A stretch of DNA of 64,000 bases from Balaenoptera acutorostrata (GCF_949987535.1 NC_080081.1:68965603-69029602), one strand, 5' to 3'. Shown: positions 1-12,985, counted from the first letter of the stretch. Notes: generated by a model not told the origin, from the letters alone. Made by a program: numbers and translations.

Positions 1-51
1 AAGAAGGATGGGAAGGAAGGAAGGAAGGAACAAAGGAACGAAGGAAGGAAG
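1..51. repeat. (GGAA)n simple repeat, imperfect
   Basis: Purine-only tetranucleotide repeat of GGAA/GAAG units with occasional substitutions (caaa, cgaa). It may extend to the left of the window. Confidence 0.9.
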
Positions 52-1129
52 ATAGAAAATAATAACATTTCTTTATTATTGGCACAGATTCTTTCTAGAT
101 CCCTGAGTTTATGATGGAAGAGGATGTAGCTGCCTGATTTATTTGGGCCGTGCTCAGTTCATTACAGCAGCTCTAAGCAAAATGAAAACTTCCCACAGGA
201 ATGTACTAGTTGTTACTTCAAAGGCTAGCATGGTATCTTGTTTCTTATTTTGACAAGATCTGTTTGGGAAAGTAGTGTCATTTAGACTCATTTTACAGCC
301 CAGGAAAACAGTGTTGTTCCCAGTGATTAACCAGGCAGCTGCTGCCGTGGATCCTCCAATTCCAGATCCTGTCTGGTCTGGAAGGCCTTCCTGGGAAGAA
401 CTGTGCCCCGGGTGGGAGAGCCCTGGGTTGACCTCAGGTGCCTCCCATTACCCCCCGACATTTTTGTGGAAAAGAACTTGACCTTTCCAAACTTCAGGTG
501 CTTGGTCTGACAGGAATGTCTTGTGTTCAACACGTTTCATGAAGTTATTTGAGGTGCAGATGACACCATGTATAGTATAACCCTTGGCAAATTGTAAAAT
601 GCTGTTCAAATTAGAGGTGGTGAATCTGTTGTTATTCTGATATCTGGGACTTACCTTTTATATTGTGTTTTTTTTCCCTGTGCAAATGCAGCATTTGCTG
701 CAACGAGAAAAATTAAAAAATCACCCATAATTGCACATCTCAGACCTTTACTGTTGCTGTTAGCATTTTGATACATTCATATATAAACGATTAAGAATGC
801 ACATGGATATTCTTCTATATATTCAATCTGGCATCCTCTGTTCCTTTTCCATAATATAATGGTATATGTATTTTTCCATTTTACAACGTAATTTCAGTGG
901 TTATTTAATTGTTGGCAGTTTAGATTTTGCAGAATTTTTAAAGGATGTATCAAATTATTCGGCTGAGTCTTTGCTCTGCCTAATTGTCTTAAGTCTTATA
1001 GATAGGTTCTTAGAAGCTGAGGGGCCTTGAGTTTCCACATCAGTCACTGAAAAGTTGTCTTTCCAAAGCATTCTTCCCTTCCTGTTTTTCATCCTTATAT
1101 AAGGAAGAACAACCCAAATTCCAGATTGT
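52..1129. other. Unique AT-rich DNA, no gene seen
   Basis: No coding region recognised; the reading frames around 275-533 have no family features. The stretch around 690-960 (TTTTCCATAATATAATGG and neighbours) resembles the antisense 3' end of an old L1M element, but too weakly to call. Confidence 0.5.
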
Positions 1130-1355
1130 AGGAATACTAGCTAGCATTTATTGAGAGCTTATTCTGTGCTCAGTACGTGTTCAACATCTAATATCTGTAA
1201 TTGTCAGATTGTAATTGTAATTGTAACCTAAGGTAAGTGCTGTTATTATTCCCATTATATAGGTGAGTAAACAGGCACACAGAGGTTAAGTAACTTAGTT
1301 AAGATCACATAGTGAGTGAGGAAGCTGGGTTTCACACTTGGCCAATTTCTCGGGA
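1130..1355 (-). repeat. MIR SINE (ancient), antisense
   Basis: The reverse complement follows the MIR core. Antisense landmarks are a 'tattattcccattatat' stretch, then 'gaggttaagtaactt', a 'gatcacatagtgagtgag' block and 'gctgggtttcacac'. Heavily diverged, as expected of this pan-mammalian family. The copy contains a short TTGTAATTGTAATTG local duplication near 1200-1225. Confidence 0.7.
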
Positions 1356-2294
1356 AGTCCTAGGCATACATGATACAGGTAGCTGAGAAACCATTCATTA
1401 GCCTGTCATGATCTGTATATTTTGTTCAACTATTATCAATACATATTTACACTCTGTCTAAAGTCAAGAATTCCAGAGAATGACTTTTTTAGAGAAGAGG
1501 GAGTGTTTGAAGAACGTTTCCAGCATTATTTAGGAATCTCATGTATCGTTAGCGCACTAATGCCTTTCCTTATGTAATCATGTGTGGGAGAAGAGAATGA
1601 ACTCAGAGTAATGGCATTGCAATCCTGTTTCTACTTGAGAATACAATTCTGATGAAAGGAGACTGATACCATTATTATGGGATAAATATGAAGATGTTAT
1701 ATGGAATTGTCACATTTCATTTCTATCATTTTTTTCTGATATAATAGACCCTGATATGCCCTGTAAAGAGTAAAGATGAAGTTACTCCTTTCCTTCTTTG
1801 TCTCCAGCATTCTTATGAACTTAAGTTCAATGGAGCTTCATCTTATCTGCAGCTGAGTGGCATCAGGGTTGAAGAAGAGCACATATATGATTAACAATTT
1901 GCTATACGTATTTCCTCCTGGCCACTTGCTCTGCTGCAATATACTCCATGATACTTAGAGCTTTGTGGGTTTTCAGATTAGTGGATGCATCTTTCTGCCT
2001 TATTTGTTAAACCCAGTGACTGCCTCTAGTCTGAGTCTTGTTCATGTGGCAGGAACGTGATGTATGAATGGTATTCATCAAATTTGGCAGGACTCTTCCC
2101 AGTGTCCTCTTACTTATTTTTTTCTTTTGTGAGAGCTGTTTGGAATACATTTATGACTTTTCGTTTTACTTGATTATTACAGATTATTTATAGCTGTCAA
2201 TGTGCCCAAATCTACCGTGCAAGTCATGCTTTAAAAATGTAATCATTTGTTTAATGGATTTATGAAACTCTTTGAGGGAATTGCTTATCTCAAC
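1356..2294. other. Unique DNA, no gene seen
   Basis: AT-rich, with no long open frame of recognisable family and no clear interspersed repeat. Confidence 0.5.
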
Positions 2295-2405
2295 AACAAC
2301 TCATCATTTCACTTATTCATGCAGTAACTATTTACTGCCTGTATTTTATGTGCCAAGCTGAGTGCTGGGAACTGGGTGTATGTTAATGAGCAAGTCTGTG
2401 ATTTG
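2295..2405 (-). repeat. L2 LINE 3' end, antisense
   Basis: Pattern 'cttattcatgcagtaactatttactgcc', then 'atgtgccaagctgagtgctggg', is the reverse complement of the L2 3' end (consensus idea: ATTTATTGAGC...TGTGCCAGGCACTG). Only the terminal ~100 bp is recognisable. Confidence 0.6.
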
Positions 2406-3523
2406 AAATCCTTTTTAAAAGGTTGAATTCCTAAGTAGATACTCTGAAAAATCCACTATATATTATCGTTTAATAAGAGAACAGTTCCGTTTGGCTCTTT
2501 CCACAGTTCAATGAGAGAACAGTTCTACGAGGTTCTGTTCATCTTTTCTCAGAAGGGGTACCCATGACCTTTCCTCTTAAGGGGAAAAGCAACAAATTCC
2601 CTTACATTGACACTGTTTCCCTAATCTCCGTCTAGCAGGAGGTGGGTGCTGTGGCTGGCGTAATAACTTCTGAAATACTGGGCATGCCTGTACTCTTCTT
2701 AGGCCTCCTCGCCCCTTTCCCAAGTCACTAATGCCACAGTTCCTCCAAAAATAAGAATCTGAGGGCATTGAAGTTTCTGGGAAGCAAAGTAACTGTGCAT
2801 AATTTTTCTTCATATATTTTGAAAATGGTCAGAGTCTAACTGAAGCCATGATCTAATGACCTAACTTTGTAATGAGGCAGAGAAATCATTTGAAGGGCAG
2901 CAGATACTGAATCCCCTCTGGTTTCTCCTTCCTCTTCTATCCTTTGGAATGTCCCTGGGACATCTGGGGGCATTGGGTCTCTAGCTTGAGAAGGTGACAT
3001 CTAGAACCTTCCAGCGTATCTAAGAGTCAAATCCAAAGGCACTTCACAGTATCCTAGTGACACTTGGAGGACCTTTCTGTTAAAAGTTAATAATTTTTAT
3101 CATAGCTTAGATGATGGAAATTACGATCAATATCAAAATCATTTTGTTTCCATGTGCACGTGGTAATGTATTAGCTCCAGGCAAGTCAGATTAAACAGAC
3201 GTGGGCCCTGTTCTCATGAGGCCTCGGGTAGCATTGTTCCAGACAGGCAACTGAAGGACATCAGATGCAGACATCAGCCAACAAGTGCATTGAAGGCCTT
3301 GCATTATTTGTGGTCATTGGAGGAAATATCCTCATTAAGTTTGCAAATGACAGCTGGGTCAAGGTCACTGACCTTTTGATATTAGATGTCAGTGTGACCT
3401 GAACATATGAAATTGGAATATCAAATTTGAATGACAGTTTATATCCTCAACTTTTATTTAAGATAGATCAAGACTAGTCTCAAAGAAGTTTACGTGTTGA
3501 CTCCTACCTGTGGTCAGTTCTCT
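2406..3523. other. Unique DNA, no gene seen
   Basis: No recognised gene or young repeat. The frame at 2577-2813 on the minus strand is short, without a domain or a matching context. Confidence 0.5.
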
Positions 3524-3531
3524 CCTCTGTT

Positions 3532-3900
3532 CTTTTTTTAAAATTAGTTAATTAATTAATTAATTAATTTATTTATTTTTGGCTACGTTGGGTCTTCGTT
3601 GCTGCACGCGGGCTTTCTCTAGTTGCGGCGAGCGGGGGCTACTCTTTCATTGTGGTGCGCAGGCTTCTCATTGCGGTGGCTTCTCTTGTTGCTGAGCACG
3701 GGCTCTAGGCACGTGGGCTTCAGTAGTTGTGGCACGTGGGCTCAGTAGTTGTGGCACGTGGGCTCTAGAGCGCAGGCTCAGTAGTTGTGGCGCACGGGCT
3801 CAGTTGCTCCGCGGCATGTGGGATCTTCCCAGACCAGGGCTCGAACCCATGTCCCCTGCCTTGGCAGGCGGATTCTTAACCATTGCGCCACCAGGGAAGC
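3532..3900 (-). mobile_element. CHR-type SINE, long form (type B), antisense
   Basis: tRNA-derived SINE read on the minus strand. The plus strand starts with the reversed A-rich tail (TTAATTAATTAATTTATTTATTTT) and ends with CCAGGGAAGCCC, the reverse of the head. The inverted B-box-like GGGCTCGAACCC is present at about 3838-3849. Target-site duplication CCTCTGTT lies at 3524-3531 and 3901-3908; its first two bases are shared with the SINE head. It carries the longer middle module ('ctctaggcacgtgggcttcagtagttgtgg') that defines type B in this window. Reading frames through it (3729-4245) are not genes. Confidence 0.95.
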
Positions 3901-3934
3901 CCTCTGTTATGTTTTTTAAAAATCTGTACCACCA

Positions 3935-4180
3935 GAGTTTGCGTCAGCATTCATCACTATCAACATCAGCATCCTCATAACTGTTCTTTGGGTATATTTA
4001 TGTGTCAGGCAGGCTATATAATTATCTCTAATTCTTACAGAAGCTCTGCTGTCAGGTCTTATTATTTCCATTTTAAGAATCAACCAATAGTTTTAACTTA
4101 CGTATTAAGTAAAGCTGAGACTCAAAATGTGTGGACTCAGCACCCATGCCCCTGTCACTCTAGCACACACAGGGCTCCCT
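3935..4180 (-). repeat. MIR SINE (ancient), antisense
   Basis: Antisense MIR-like order: 'tgtgtcaggcaggctatataa', 'ttattatttccattttaagaa', then a loss of stock at 'gctgagactcaaa'. Diverged and partial. Confidence 0.45.
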
Positions 4181-4251
4181 CGTGCCTCCCTGTATTTCTC
4201 TCCACTTGGCTGGTTGTGAACCCTGGCCACTCGTCTGGGAGGTAGCGGTGA

Positions 4252-4350
4252 TCCATTTATTTATTCATTTAGCAGCGATTACCTGGGCCTTGTTCTCAGC
4301 ACTGGCAAGAGAACCATAACCAAGACAGAAAGTCCCTGACCCCATTATGG
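4252..4350 (-). repeat. L2 LINE 3' end, antisense
   Basis: 'atttattcatttagcagcgattacctggg...ctcagcactgg...agtccctgacccc' follows the antisense L2 terminal pattern. Confidence 0.5.
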
Positions 4351-6042
4351 TTATGCACATTCCCGTGGATCCCAGGCCACATCTGGTAAGCCTTTGGAAG
4401 GCTCAGGGAAGGGGATGTGATTTAGGGTTGTCTCAGTCTTTCTAAACAAATCATTGATGAGTGAAATCCAAAAACAATTCTGTAATCTTTGGGCTTCTCA
4501 GAATTAAGTACAGTGTTTCTTAAACATCAAAGTCACTATATAAATAATGAGGGGTGAAAGAACTGGGGTGTTCCCAGACAAGAATGACATTTTATAATGA
4601 TAGGGAGCTCAGCTGAAGTGTGAATCACAACCAGAACACCAACAGAATTGTACCTGACAGAAGCGTTCCAAATTTACACAGTTCTCAGCTGCTTCATAGA
4701 GGAAACGTCTGAAAAATAGGACTTTGGGGCTTCCAAGGTGCTGACTTAAATGGTATTTTATGAAAGGTGACACATTTGTGGAGGATATTGAAAGTTACTA
4801 CGGTGTGATTCAGTGCCAGAAAAATGTCTGTCTGTCGCTTAGTTTTGAGTAGATGCAAGTAACTCTATTAAATGTTTGGTTGTTTGGAATATTGATGTGT
4901 TAGGATCTCCGTCAGGCACTGAATTGAGCCAGCATACATTCACACATCGTCACTTCACTTCTATCTGGGTTGTGGCATTTTAGCAAGAAACCATTTCTGC
5001 CAATTTTTCTAGATATAATATTATTCTTATTAAGCATCCTGTGGACTGGTATACCCTACTAGAAATATTTGTGAGTCACTCTATGTGGAAGGAGAGACAG
5101 AAGTTAAAATAAAATAAAATTTTAAAAAATCGAAGTGGAGATTTGTGGAGAAATGAATGTTTTGGTTATAGTTTTAGTGCTCTGTTAGTTACCAGAAGTG
5201 AAGATGTATGTGGTATGAACACCCACCTATCTACTCTCCTAATGTCACAGAAGGGAGTAAGCATTTGTCTTTAGATGTCTCTTGACTTATTATAACAAAA
5301 GACATGTATAACAGGGTACTTGTTTTTTTAATGTGCAAGGACTTATTTCAAGACTGGATCTTGCAACTGGCCATAGATGAGAAGAAATTTCGGTTCTCAG
5401 TTTAAGAAAGTCAGGGTGGGATTAGTTAGTTCTCCGCTGCTCTGAATTTGCTGTTGCTATGTGCTGGTGACCTCAGTTTTAAGAGTTCTGTCCAGCCCCG
5501 TTGCTTCATATCCTCTCTGTCAACACCACCACGATTACCACCCTCACAGGCTTTCTCTTGGTCTTCTGAAAGATTTCTTATCTGAAATGTTGATTGTGTT
5601 ATAATCAATCCAACATGCTTTCTCCCTCCTGTGACCTTGTGCAGTCTTACACACGTCATTCCTAAGCAGATGTTGCATTCATCGCCACTGGCATAATGAT
5701 TGCTTCCTTATCTAGACTATGGACCATTTCTGCCAGTTCCTGCGGTCACTGCATCCTGGTGTTTTGGGGCACAGAGTAAGCACTCTGTGCACCTTCCTTC
5801 CTGCATTCTTGACTGCCTGAGCTGTGGCAACAGATGCATAGTTCTTTGATTAAAGTCCTATCGTTACCAGTTGATGTTACTAACTTTGGGGGAAAGGAAT
5901 GTTTGTTGCCGTCTAGTTTTAAACCAGACATCTTTTAAATTCTCTCATTATTAACTATGTTTTGGTGATTTTGTTGCTCCATGCACTTGCTGAGTGTAAA
6001 CCTCAGTATAAAATAACAGGATTTTTAGAAATCTGTGCCAGT
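4351..6042. other. Unique DNA, no gene seen
   Basis: No recognisable gene. Frames at 5426-5659 and 5746-5931 (minus) lack family features, and nothing like a splice-flanked exon was seen. Confidence 0.5.
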
Positions 6043-6062
6043 CAACACACACACACACACAC
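6043..6062. repeat. (CA)n microsatellite
   Basis: About nine uninterrupted CA units. Confidence 0.9.
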
Positions 6063-6449
6063 CCATAGTAGTATGTAATTCACAATTAATGATTACATGT
6101 ATACCCGCCAAGTAAAACGTGGAGTGCCTGTGTTTGATGAACATCTAGAAGTCTTTATTTGCATACTCAAGGAGGGCACAATGATTAACTGTTGTGATTA
6201 TGAAGATGATATGACAGGAAAAAACATACTTTCTGGTCATTGTACCACTGAAAGTGGGAATTTGGTACAGTCAATTGTAGGGCTATGACAGAGTAATCTG
6301 ATACAGAGTAAATAGGAAATGGTTGAATGAATTGTTGATTAATAGGCATTTTATTATATTAAAAATAGAATTCACCTGAAACACATGTTAATGTACAGAC
6401 TCCTCATGTGAATTGAATATTGATATTCTACCTTTAGAGAGAATTTTGA

Positions 6450-6652
6450 AAAAAAATTTTATTAAGGAGTAGTTGATTTATGATACTATACAGATTTCAG
6501 GTGTACAACATAGTGATTCACAATTTCTAAAGGTTATACTCCATTTATAGTTATTATAAATATTGGGTCTATTCCCTGTGCTGTATAATCTATCCTTGTA
6601 GCTTGTTTTATACATAGTAGTTTGTACCTTTTAATCCCCTACTCCCAATTTT
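6450..6652 (-). mobile_element. L1 3' end fragment, antisense
   Basis: The reverse complement matches the cetartiodactyl L1 terminal 3' UTR. Antisense landmarks are 'attaaggagtagttgattta', 'tttcaggtgtacaacatagtgattca' and 'ccctgtgctgtataat'. The copy is diverged and 5'-truncated. No clean target duplication was found. Confidence 0.75.
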
Positions 6653-8289
6653 TAAGGCATCTTTATTATGGAAAACGTTATGTGCTCATGTGGAGTACTT
6701 CTTCAGGATGTGTGGTGTTCTAAAATTCAGAAGGGGACAGCTGGTCTAGAACAATGGAAGTAGGATAGTTTCCCCCTTATTCTAACTTGCAGTCCGACTA
6801 TTAACTGCGACCTATGGTGAGTGTAGTTAAGGATTTCACTGGTTAACCTGTCAGAACCCACCTATGGTTCTTCCTCCCCATTTGCTGTTATTCAAGCTCT
6901 CTGTATTCTAGTGTTAAATCCTTCAAAGATGAGTGGCTGTTTTTTGTGTTTCAATTTCTTTCCCCTGAAGCTGGCAGCTGGCCACTGGGGTCTAGTGGAG
7001 AAAACACTTGCCTGGAGGAACAAAGACCTTGATTTTATTTCCAGGCCCACTGAGATGATTTCACAGAATGCTGGCTTATAAACTGCTGTTGACTTCTTGG
7101 GAGAAAGGTATTATTTAAATGCCAAGTTTCTAACATTAAGATTTCTCTGTGCAGGAATAAAGGGTATGTTTGTATTATTGTGTGAAGTGAGAGCGAATGA
7201 GAAAGGGGTGCAGTGCTATTGGGAATTGGAAGGAGAGAGGGTTCCTAGCTTTCATCTTCGTCTGACCTAAAGAATATTTCTGTGCAGATGAGCTCAAGCA
7301 TACAATGGTATGGTCTACGGGCGTAGCCCCTAATTGTGTTTGGTTTCTCATCAGCAAACAAAGCTGAATGGCCATACCTTCATGACTGATGGAGTTTGAT
7401 GATGGGTTTGCAAAACGTGATTTGCCATCTCATTTGGAGAGGTCAGTCCAACCATTCTAAATCCACAGGGTGGTCGTCCTATGAAGGCAGAGATTTAGCG
7501 GTGGAAATTTTTTTAGAAAAGTAGTGGAATTGAATATTACCTTATTACCCGCTTTGGCCCTGGGTGCTAATTGAGAAATCTAGATTTCCTAATCATGAAT
7601 AACCTATTCCTGAGAATAATAAGGGAGACTGGACCTTATTCCTGATCTCTCCAGAGAGTTATAGCCTTGCATCTTTGATTGACTGAATTAAATGTTGGCC
7701 TGAAGGTCAAGTTCAACATAAACAAAATCAAAGCCTCAGTCATCAATCAGGTTCTCTCAGTGGCCTTCCCTGTCAGTGGGGCTCTCATTCTTCTAAGCCT
7801 CAAGTCCTTGAAATGATTCTTGCTTCTTCTTTTTCTCCAAATAGTCACGCAAATACTAAAATCTCTAATTTTATGCTCTTAAGAAGCCGCTCCTGGCTGC
7901 CATAATCTTACACCCGTGGACCTCTGACATTCTCACCTTGTTCTCCGCTTATGTCTAGAATTGCTTCGCCTTTCCTCAATTAGTGCTTCACCCCAGACTA
8001 ATCTTGGACGTTAGCTTCACATTTCTTAATTTGCCTCTGGTTGTATCTCCCTCTCAGCCTTCAGTTTTGATACTGCCTTTGGCACTGATCTCTGGTTTCA
8101 TCTCCTGCTAAAATTCATTCTTGCCCCTCACACAGCCCTGCCCTTGGTTACTTTGGGAAAAGTTCCCTTTCTCAGTCCATCAGGCTCCCAGAACCTTGTC
8201 CTGGCTCAGACACTTGTAGCCAGTATTACAAGGAGTTTGGCTCTGTCCAGTGAAGGGAACTGGACTCTGTTCTCCTCCACAGAGATGCT
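6653..8289. other. Unique DNA, no gene seen
   Basis: No gene recognised. The pyrimidine-rich part from about 7780 could be a very old L2 body leading into the L2-like stretch that follows. Confidence 0.4.
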
Positions 8290-8610
8290 GCCACCCCATG
8301 AGTGCTTGTCTAAATTCCATCTTTCTTTTAAACCTGGTTCAAACCCCACCTGCTCCTTTAAGTTTCTCGGTACCACCAGCCCACAGATTTCCTCTCTCTT
8401 CTGAATACTTTCTAGAGCACTTATGAACTGCCCTATTCTCTTCATATTTACTGTTATTGTTTAGGATATGTCTAAGCACAAGTGACTATTTATATATAGC
8501 TTATCTTACCCCTCCCCCCAAATCTATAATCATCTGAAGGACGGAAACCATATTATGCATTTTATCACAGGGCTGTACATTTAACAGAGAGGTATTCATG
8601 ACTGGCTGAC
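8290..8610 (+). repeat. L2-like LINE 3' region
   Basis: Landmarks in L2 order: 'ttcaaaccccacctgctcctttaagttt', 'agagcacttatgaactg', 'atcatctgaaggacggaaaccat'. Diverged, and the frame over it (8144-8404) is incidental. Confidence 0.45.
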
Positions 8611-10620
8611 TTTCTGAACCCTTCTCAAAGCCAAGTGGTCATGGGAAGAAAGATAAACTCACCCTGAATACAGAGCTTTGAAATCCCTTCCCTCCTCCTC
8701 CTCACCCATACCAGCTTTATTCTGCCAACTAAAAGCCCATGCTGGCCGAAGAGCATGACTTTAATCCATTGCATGAATTCAGTATCCTGAATCTGGTCCT
8801 CATCTGAACTCTGCATGGGCTAAAAGTACAAATAATTTTTTCACGGGTGCATCACATAAAGCAAGGCTTGAACAAAGATTTAGATCTCTTTAAAGCAGAA
8901 AACATTACAGCACATTTCCCCTGTCCCACGGACTTTACAGTGGAATTTCTATTCCTTTCTTGCCAACCTGATTTAATAATTGATGGCTGCCTTATATATT
9001 GCTCATTCCCAATGTTATAGTATACATACATAAATGTGTGGTATACACACATTTGAGTAAGCAACTGCTGATATTTCAGGATTTGTCAGGATTCAGCCCT
9101 TTGGAGCTTTTAAAACTTTACCTATGCCTATGCCTGCAGGGTTTTGTTTTTTAGGAAAGCAGAGATTGGAGTGAAGTTATTTGTTTGGAAGATTAAATCC
9201 TTTTGAAGTGAAGGAAAAGGGGCGGGAAAAGTCATGTTGCTGTCCATGGTTCTGATTTATGTTGCTGCAAGAAAAGACAGATTTATTTGGCAAACACCAC
9301 TGATTGTGGTTTACAGAGGGATCGTGATGATGATGATAAAATATAACAAGAGAGAACTACCTTAAACAATATTAAATTTTTAAATATTGACCAAATTTCA
9401 CATGTATTTGAGTGTGTGTGTTTTTGTGTATGTGCTTGTGCACATGCGAGTACATGTTTCTACCTAGAAAGAACGAGTCCATGGAAGTTGTTCTAAAGTA
9501 GCATGTTTTGATCCTCAGGGATCAAAGGATAATATGCCTCCAGGACAATATGCTTCCATTTATGTAGAAAAGGAGAACATATGCACACAGTTATGCATAC
9601 GTACATATACATGTATGTAAGCATATATACACATACTTTTATTGCATATTTTTGAGTACATTTTGGTGTTTGAATGATATAAGTTTATTACCTATTCTAC
9701 AGTTAATTTTTTAAAGTTCATACTTTGTTTTTAATATTCCCTATTTTAAAAATTCTGCAAGAAACTAGAACTGTTTTAAAATAGAAATAAAAGACCTCTT
9801 ACGTGACCTTAAAACCCCATTGTGATCTGGGAAGCTCTAAAGAAGTTAGAATGAAGTTAGGTGGTCCTACAGTTCATACAAAGGGATAAGATGTGACATG
9901 GATTTATGACAGTATGGTGTCTGAATTTGTTATACCTAATATAAGTAGACAAGATAAATTGAATACCAGTGCGTTGGTATTCTTTAGAAAGCCATTGAGA
10001 AAGAAGCATTGGGAAAATGATGGGCTTTTCCCCTTATTATTATTTAGTTCAAAAAAGAAAGAAAAATGTGAAATCTATTAAGAAAAAAATAGATGCTGAG
10101 TTCACACCTTCGTTCATTAAGAGAAAGGATGCTGGCTGATTAGGATCAACCAGCATGAGATGGTTAATTCTCTTCTGCTGGTTTTCTAATAGGGTCCAGT
10201 GGCTGGGATACAGTTAGAGTTTGAAGAAGATAAAAGTAGCATTAGAGGGCAGAGGCGCAAAGTCCATGATATCTCAAACCTGACATGACATTTCAAAGCC
10301 ACTTCTGCTAATGCATCAAGCAAGCTTGCTGTACAGAAGCCGAATCATTATTTCTCCATTTACCTGTCCTCCCTCCAGCCTGGCCCTCTTCCTTGATCCC
10401 CTGCTTCTGGTAACAGTTGTTCTCCTGGCCATCCAAGGCTTCAGTTTCTTTCTAACCTCTTTCTCTGTCTTTCCAGTGAACCCAGTGGCCAGTTTTGTGA
10501 AACCTGTCTCTCATTTTCTTTGGTTTCTGCCCCATCTCTTAACTCCACCTGCATTCCCCGTGGTTCTGGCCCTTATTACCTCTTACAGAGATGGGTAGCC
10601 TCTCACCTGGTCACCACACC
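8611..10620. other. Unique DNA with low-complexity patches
   Basis: No gene seen. GT-rich run at 9411-9440. Alternating purine-pyrimidine stretch at about 9590-9635 (CATACGTACATATACATGTATG). The last 300 bp (10330-10600) is pyrimidine-rich and may be old L2 body. Confidence 0.5.
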
Positions 10621-10795
10621 AGGTAGTATAGTGTGGCAGTAGGAATGCTGGGGCTGCAGTCAGATTCCTGGGTCCGTATCTCTACCCCACCGCTCGTTAG
10701 TGAGGACGAAGATCTCAGTACGATGGAGTCTCTCCAGCTTCAGTGTCCTCAGCTCTTACATAGACATAGTAGTAGAAGTCACCTCATTTTTTTTT
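10621..10795 (+). repeat. MIR SINE, 5' part
   Basis: MIR-like order: 'gtgtggcagtaggaatgctggggctgcagtcagattcctgggt', then 'cagtgtcctcagctc'. A plausible 3' continuation lies at 11101-11155, beyond an L2 piece. Confidence 0.55.
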
Positions 10796-11100
10796 CAGGT
10801 CTCGCTTACATTCACGTCCTCAGAGAGGTTTTCCCTGACTACCCTGTCTACAATAGCGTCCATATCACTCTGTCCTTTTACCTTGCTTTATTTTTCTTTA
10901 AAACATTTATGACCACCTGACATTCTATCAACTATTTGGTTGGTTGTCTGTATTCCACCCCCCCCACCCTAGAATGTGAGTTCCATGGACACAGGAACCT
11001 TGCCTGTGATTTTGTTCGTGGTTGCATCTCAGTGCCTAAAGAATTCTTGGACGATAGTTGGTGCTCCATAATTACATGCTGAATGAATGAATAAATAAAA
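10796..11100 (+). repeat. L2 LINE 3' end
   Basis: Good L2 terminal pattern: 'agagaggttttccctgactaccctgtcta', 'tttatgaccacctgacattcta', 'ctagaatgtgagttccatgga', and an AATGAATGAATAAATAAAA end. Confidence 0.75.
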
Positions 11101-11155
11101 ATACAGTCTCCTGTGAGAATTAAATGAGACCATGTATCAAAGTGCCTGCCCAGAA
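11101..11155 (+). repeat. MIR-like 3' part
   Basis: 'gtgagaattaaatgagaccatgta...aaagtgcctgcc' matches the MIR 3' core, so the L2 before it may sit inside a MIR. Confidence 0.45.
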
Positions 11156-11199
11156 AGTGTGAGCTTTCACAGTCTCCATCACCATTTTCTCCTCTAGTT

Positions 11200-12060
11200 G
11201 ATCCTAAGCCACCCTGATAATTTTATCTTACCAAACATTGCTCTGCTTAAAACCGATCACTGACTTCCTGTTGCCCCTCTCAAGTTGGATGAAAGTTTCT
11301 CAGCTCAGTGTCCAGCTCTCACTATGATAAGGACCCAGCTATGCTGTGGGATTCTGAGATTTTACTGTACTTACCGCCAATCTTATAAGAGGGCTGCTAC
11401 CAAATCCTTGTCTCAGAGAGAGAGATTCCATTTATTATCTGGATCCTGAAGCAAATCTGCCCTCTACCTCATTAGAGACATCACCTTTATTGTCCAAGGC
11501 TATTTTGCTATACACTCATCTTTGCAAGGATAGTTTAGGACACATGCTGTCACCAGGCAAGTAGAAATGTCATGGAGAATTGCTCCCTAATTCTGTCTTT
11601 CTATACTTATCTTCCATGACTCTTACATTTATCCTGTATTACCCCAAACTGCAGCACATGCCAGTTTCCTCTGTATCATGTAATTTCCTTGCTTTATGCC
11701 TCATAGATGCTTTTCCTTCTAAGCTCTCCCAGGTGAAACCTAATCTTATCTTTAAGATCCATCTTTTCCTCTAGATATCTGCATAGTCTCCCCATTTGCT
11801 TCCTTGGGGTCTGTGCTCCCTTATTAGTGAGGTCTTTCTCTGATCTAAAATAGAAGCCTGGCCCCGCCCAGCAATGCCACTCTCTTTATCATTATCACTC
11901 TATGACATATGTTTACTTGTTTATGGTCTGTCTTCCCCTTCTAGAATCTAAGCTCCCTGGAAGTAAAGACTTTGAATGTTTGATATTCTGCTACAGCCTC
12001 AGTCCCCCAAACAGTACCTGGCACATAGTAGATGGTACATAACTGTTGGTTGATTTTGTG
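11200..12060 (+). repeat. L2 LINE 3' region
   Basis: L2 landmarks in order: 'ctctgcttaaaaccgatcactg', a codon-poor body, 'cttttcctctagatatctgcat', 'ttgtttatggtctgtct', 'ctagaatctaagctccctgg', 'cagtacctggcacatagtagatgg'. The frame at 11580-11774 lies inside it and is not a gene. Confidence 0.7.
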
Positions 12061-12169
12061 AGTTAGTTTTGAGTTTCACTTTCTCCATGGCTCTTTCCAG
12101 GTTTGCTAAGAGGGATGTGATCGCCACATCTGCTGAACCTTAATTCTACTTTACTTGTCCTCTGTGATG

Positions 12170-12320
12170 GTGATCCTGTTCTGCCTCTTATTATAGATGT
12201 TTATTCTTCATTAGACTGTTAGTTTGTTGAGGACAGAGGCTTTCTCTTATTCTAATAGCTTTTTAGTACCTCACACACTTGCTTTAATGTAGTAGACACT
12301 TAATATACATGCACGGTATT
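12170..12320 (+). repeat. L2 LINE 3' end
   Basis: 'cattagactgttagtttgttgaggacagagg' and 'gtagtagacacttaat' match the L2 terminus. Confidence 0.55.
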
Positions 12321-12879
12321 TCATGGTAAGTGAAGAGACCAAGTAGCCTGAAATATTGCACTCCTTTTCATACTGGTTTACTTAGCTCTGCATCTTGGGT
12401 AATTGGAATGTACTCTCCATCAGAATTTGGAGGAAATAACCAGTGCCAATTGGTAGAAACTGAGGGAAAAGTGATTTTGGCTAAATATAAGGGCAAACAA
12501 ATGGAATTTTACAAAGGCATTGACTGCCTCAAAGATAGTAAGCACCATATCCCTGAATAAGCTCAGTCACAGAACTCAGGCTGGGTGATTACTTAGCAGA
12601 AGGTAAGCAGCAGATTCAAGTACAGATGGGATGTGGGAGTATGGTATGGTTTGACTAGGGGTTCAAGGAAGTCCCTTCTACAGTATAGATTATATGACTT
12701 TTATGTACATATAATTTACCCATCAATCACATAATGATCTGGAGCAGCACATGCTGAGCCTAAAGGTACGGTTTCCTTTCCATCCTTTAGGGTAGGGCTT
12801 CAAGTCTTTTGTTTTTTAAATCCTACAACATTTTGAAAATATCTCTTACACTTCTCTCCTTTTATTTCAGTATTGGCTT
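12321..12879. other. Unique DNA, no gene seen
   Basis: A 76-codon frame at 12330-12560 has no recognisable features. Confidence 0.5.
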
Positions 12880-12985
12880 ACATGTCTGTCTGTCTAGGAA
12901 ACTGTGTACCCATTATGAATAAAAACCATGTCTTATTTAGATTCCTATTCCCAGTAGCTGACCTAGAGTCTTAGTTGAAGTTCAT
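12880..12985 (+). repeat. L2 LINE 3' end
   Basis: 'catgtctgtctgtctagg' and 'aaaccatgtcttatttagattcctattcccagtagctg' follow the L2 terminal order. Confidence 0.5.
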
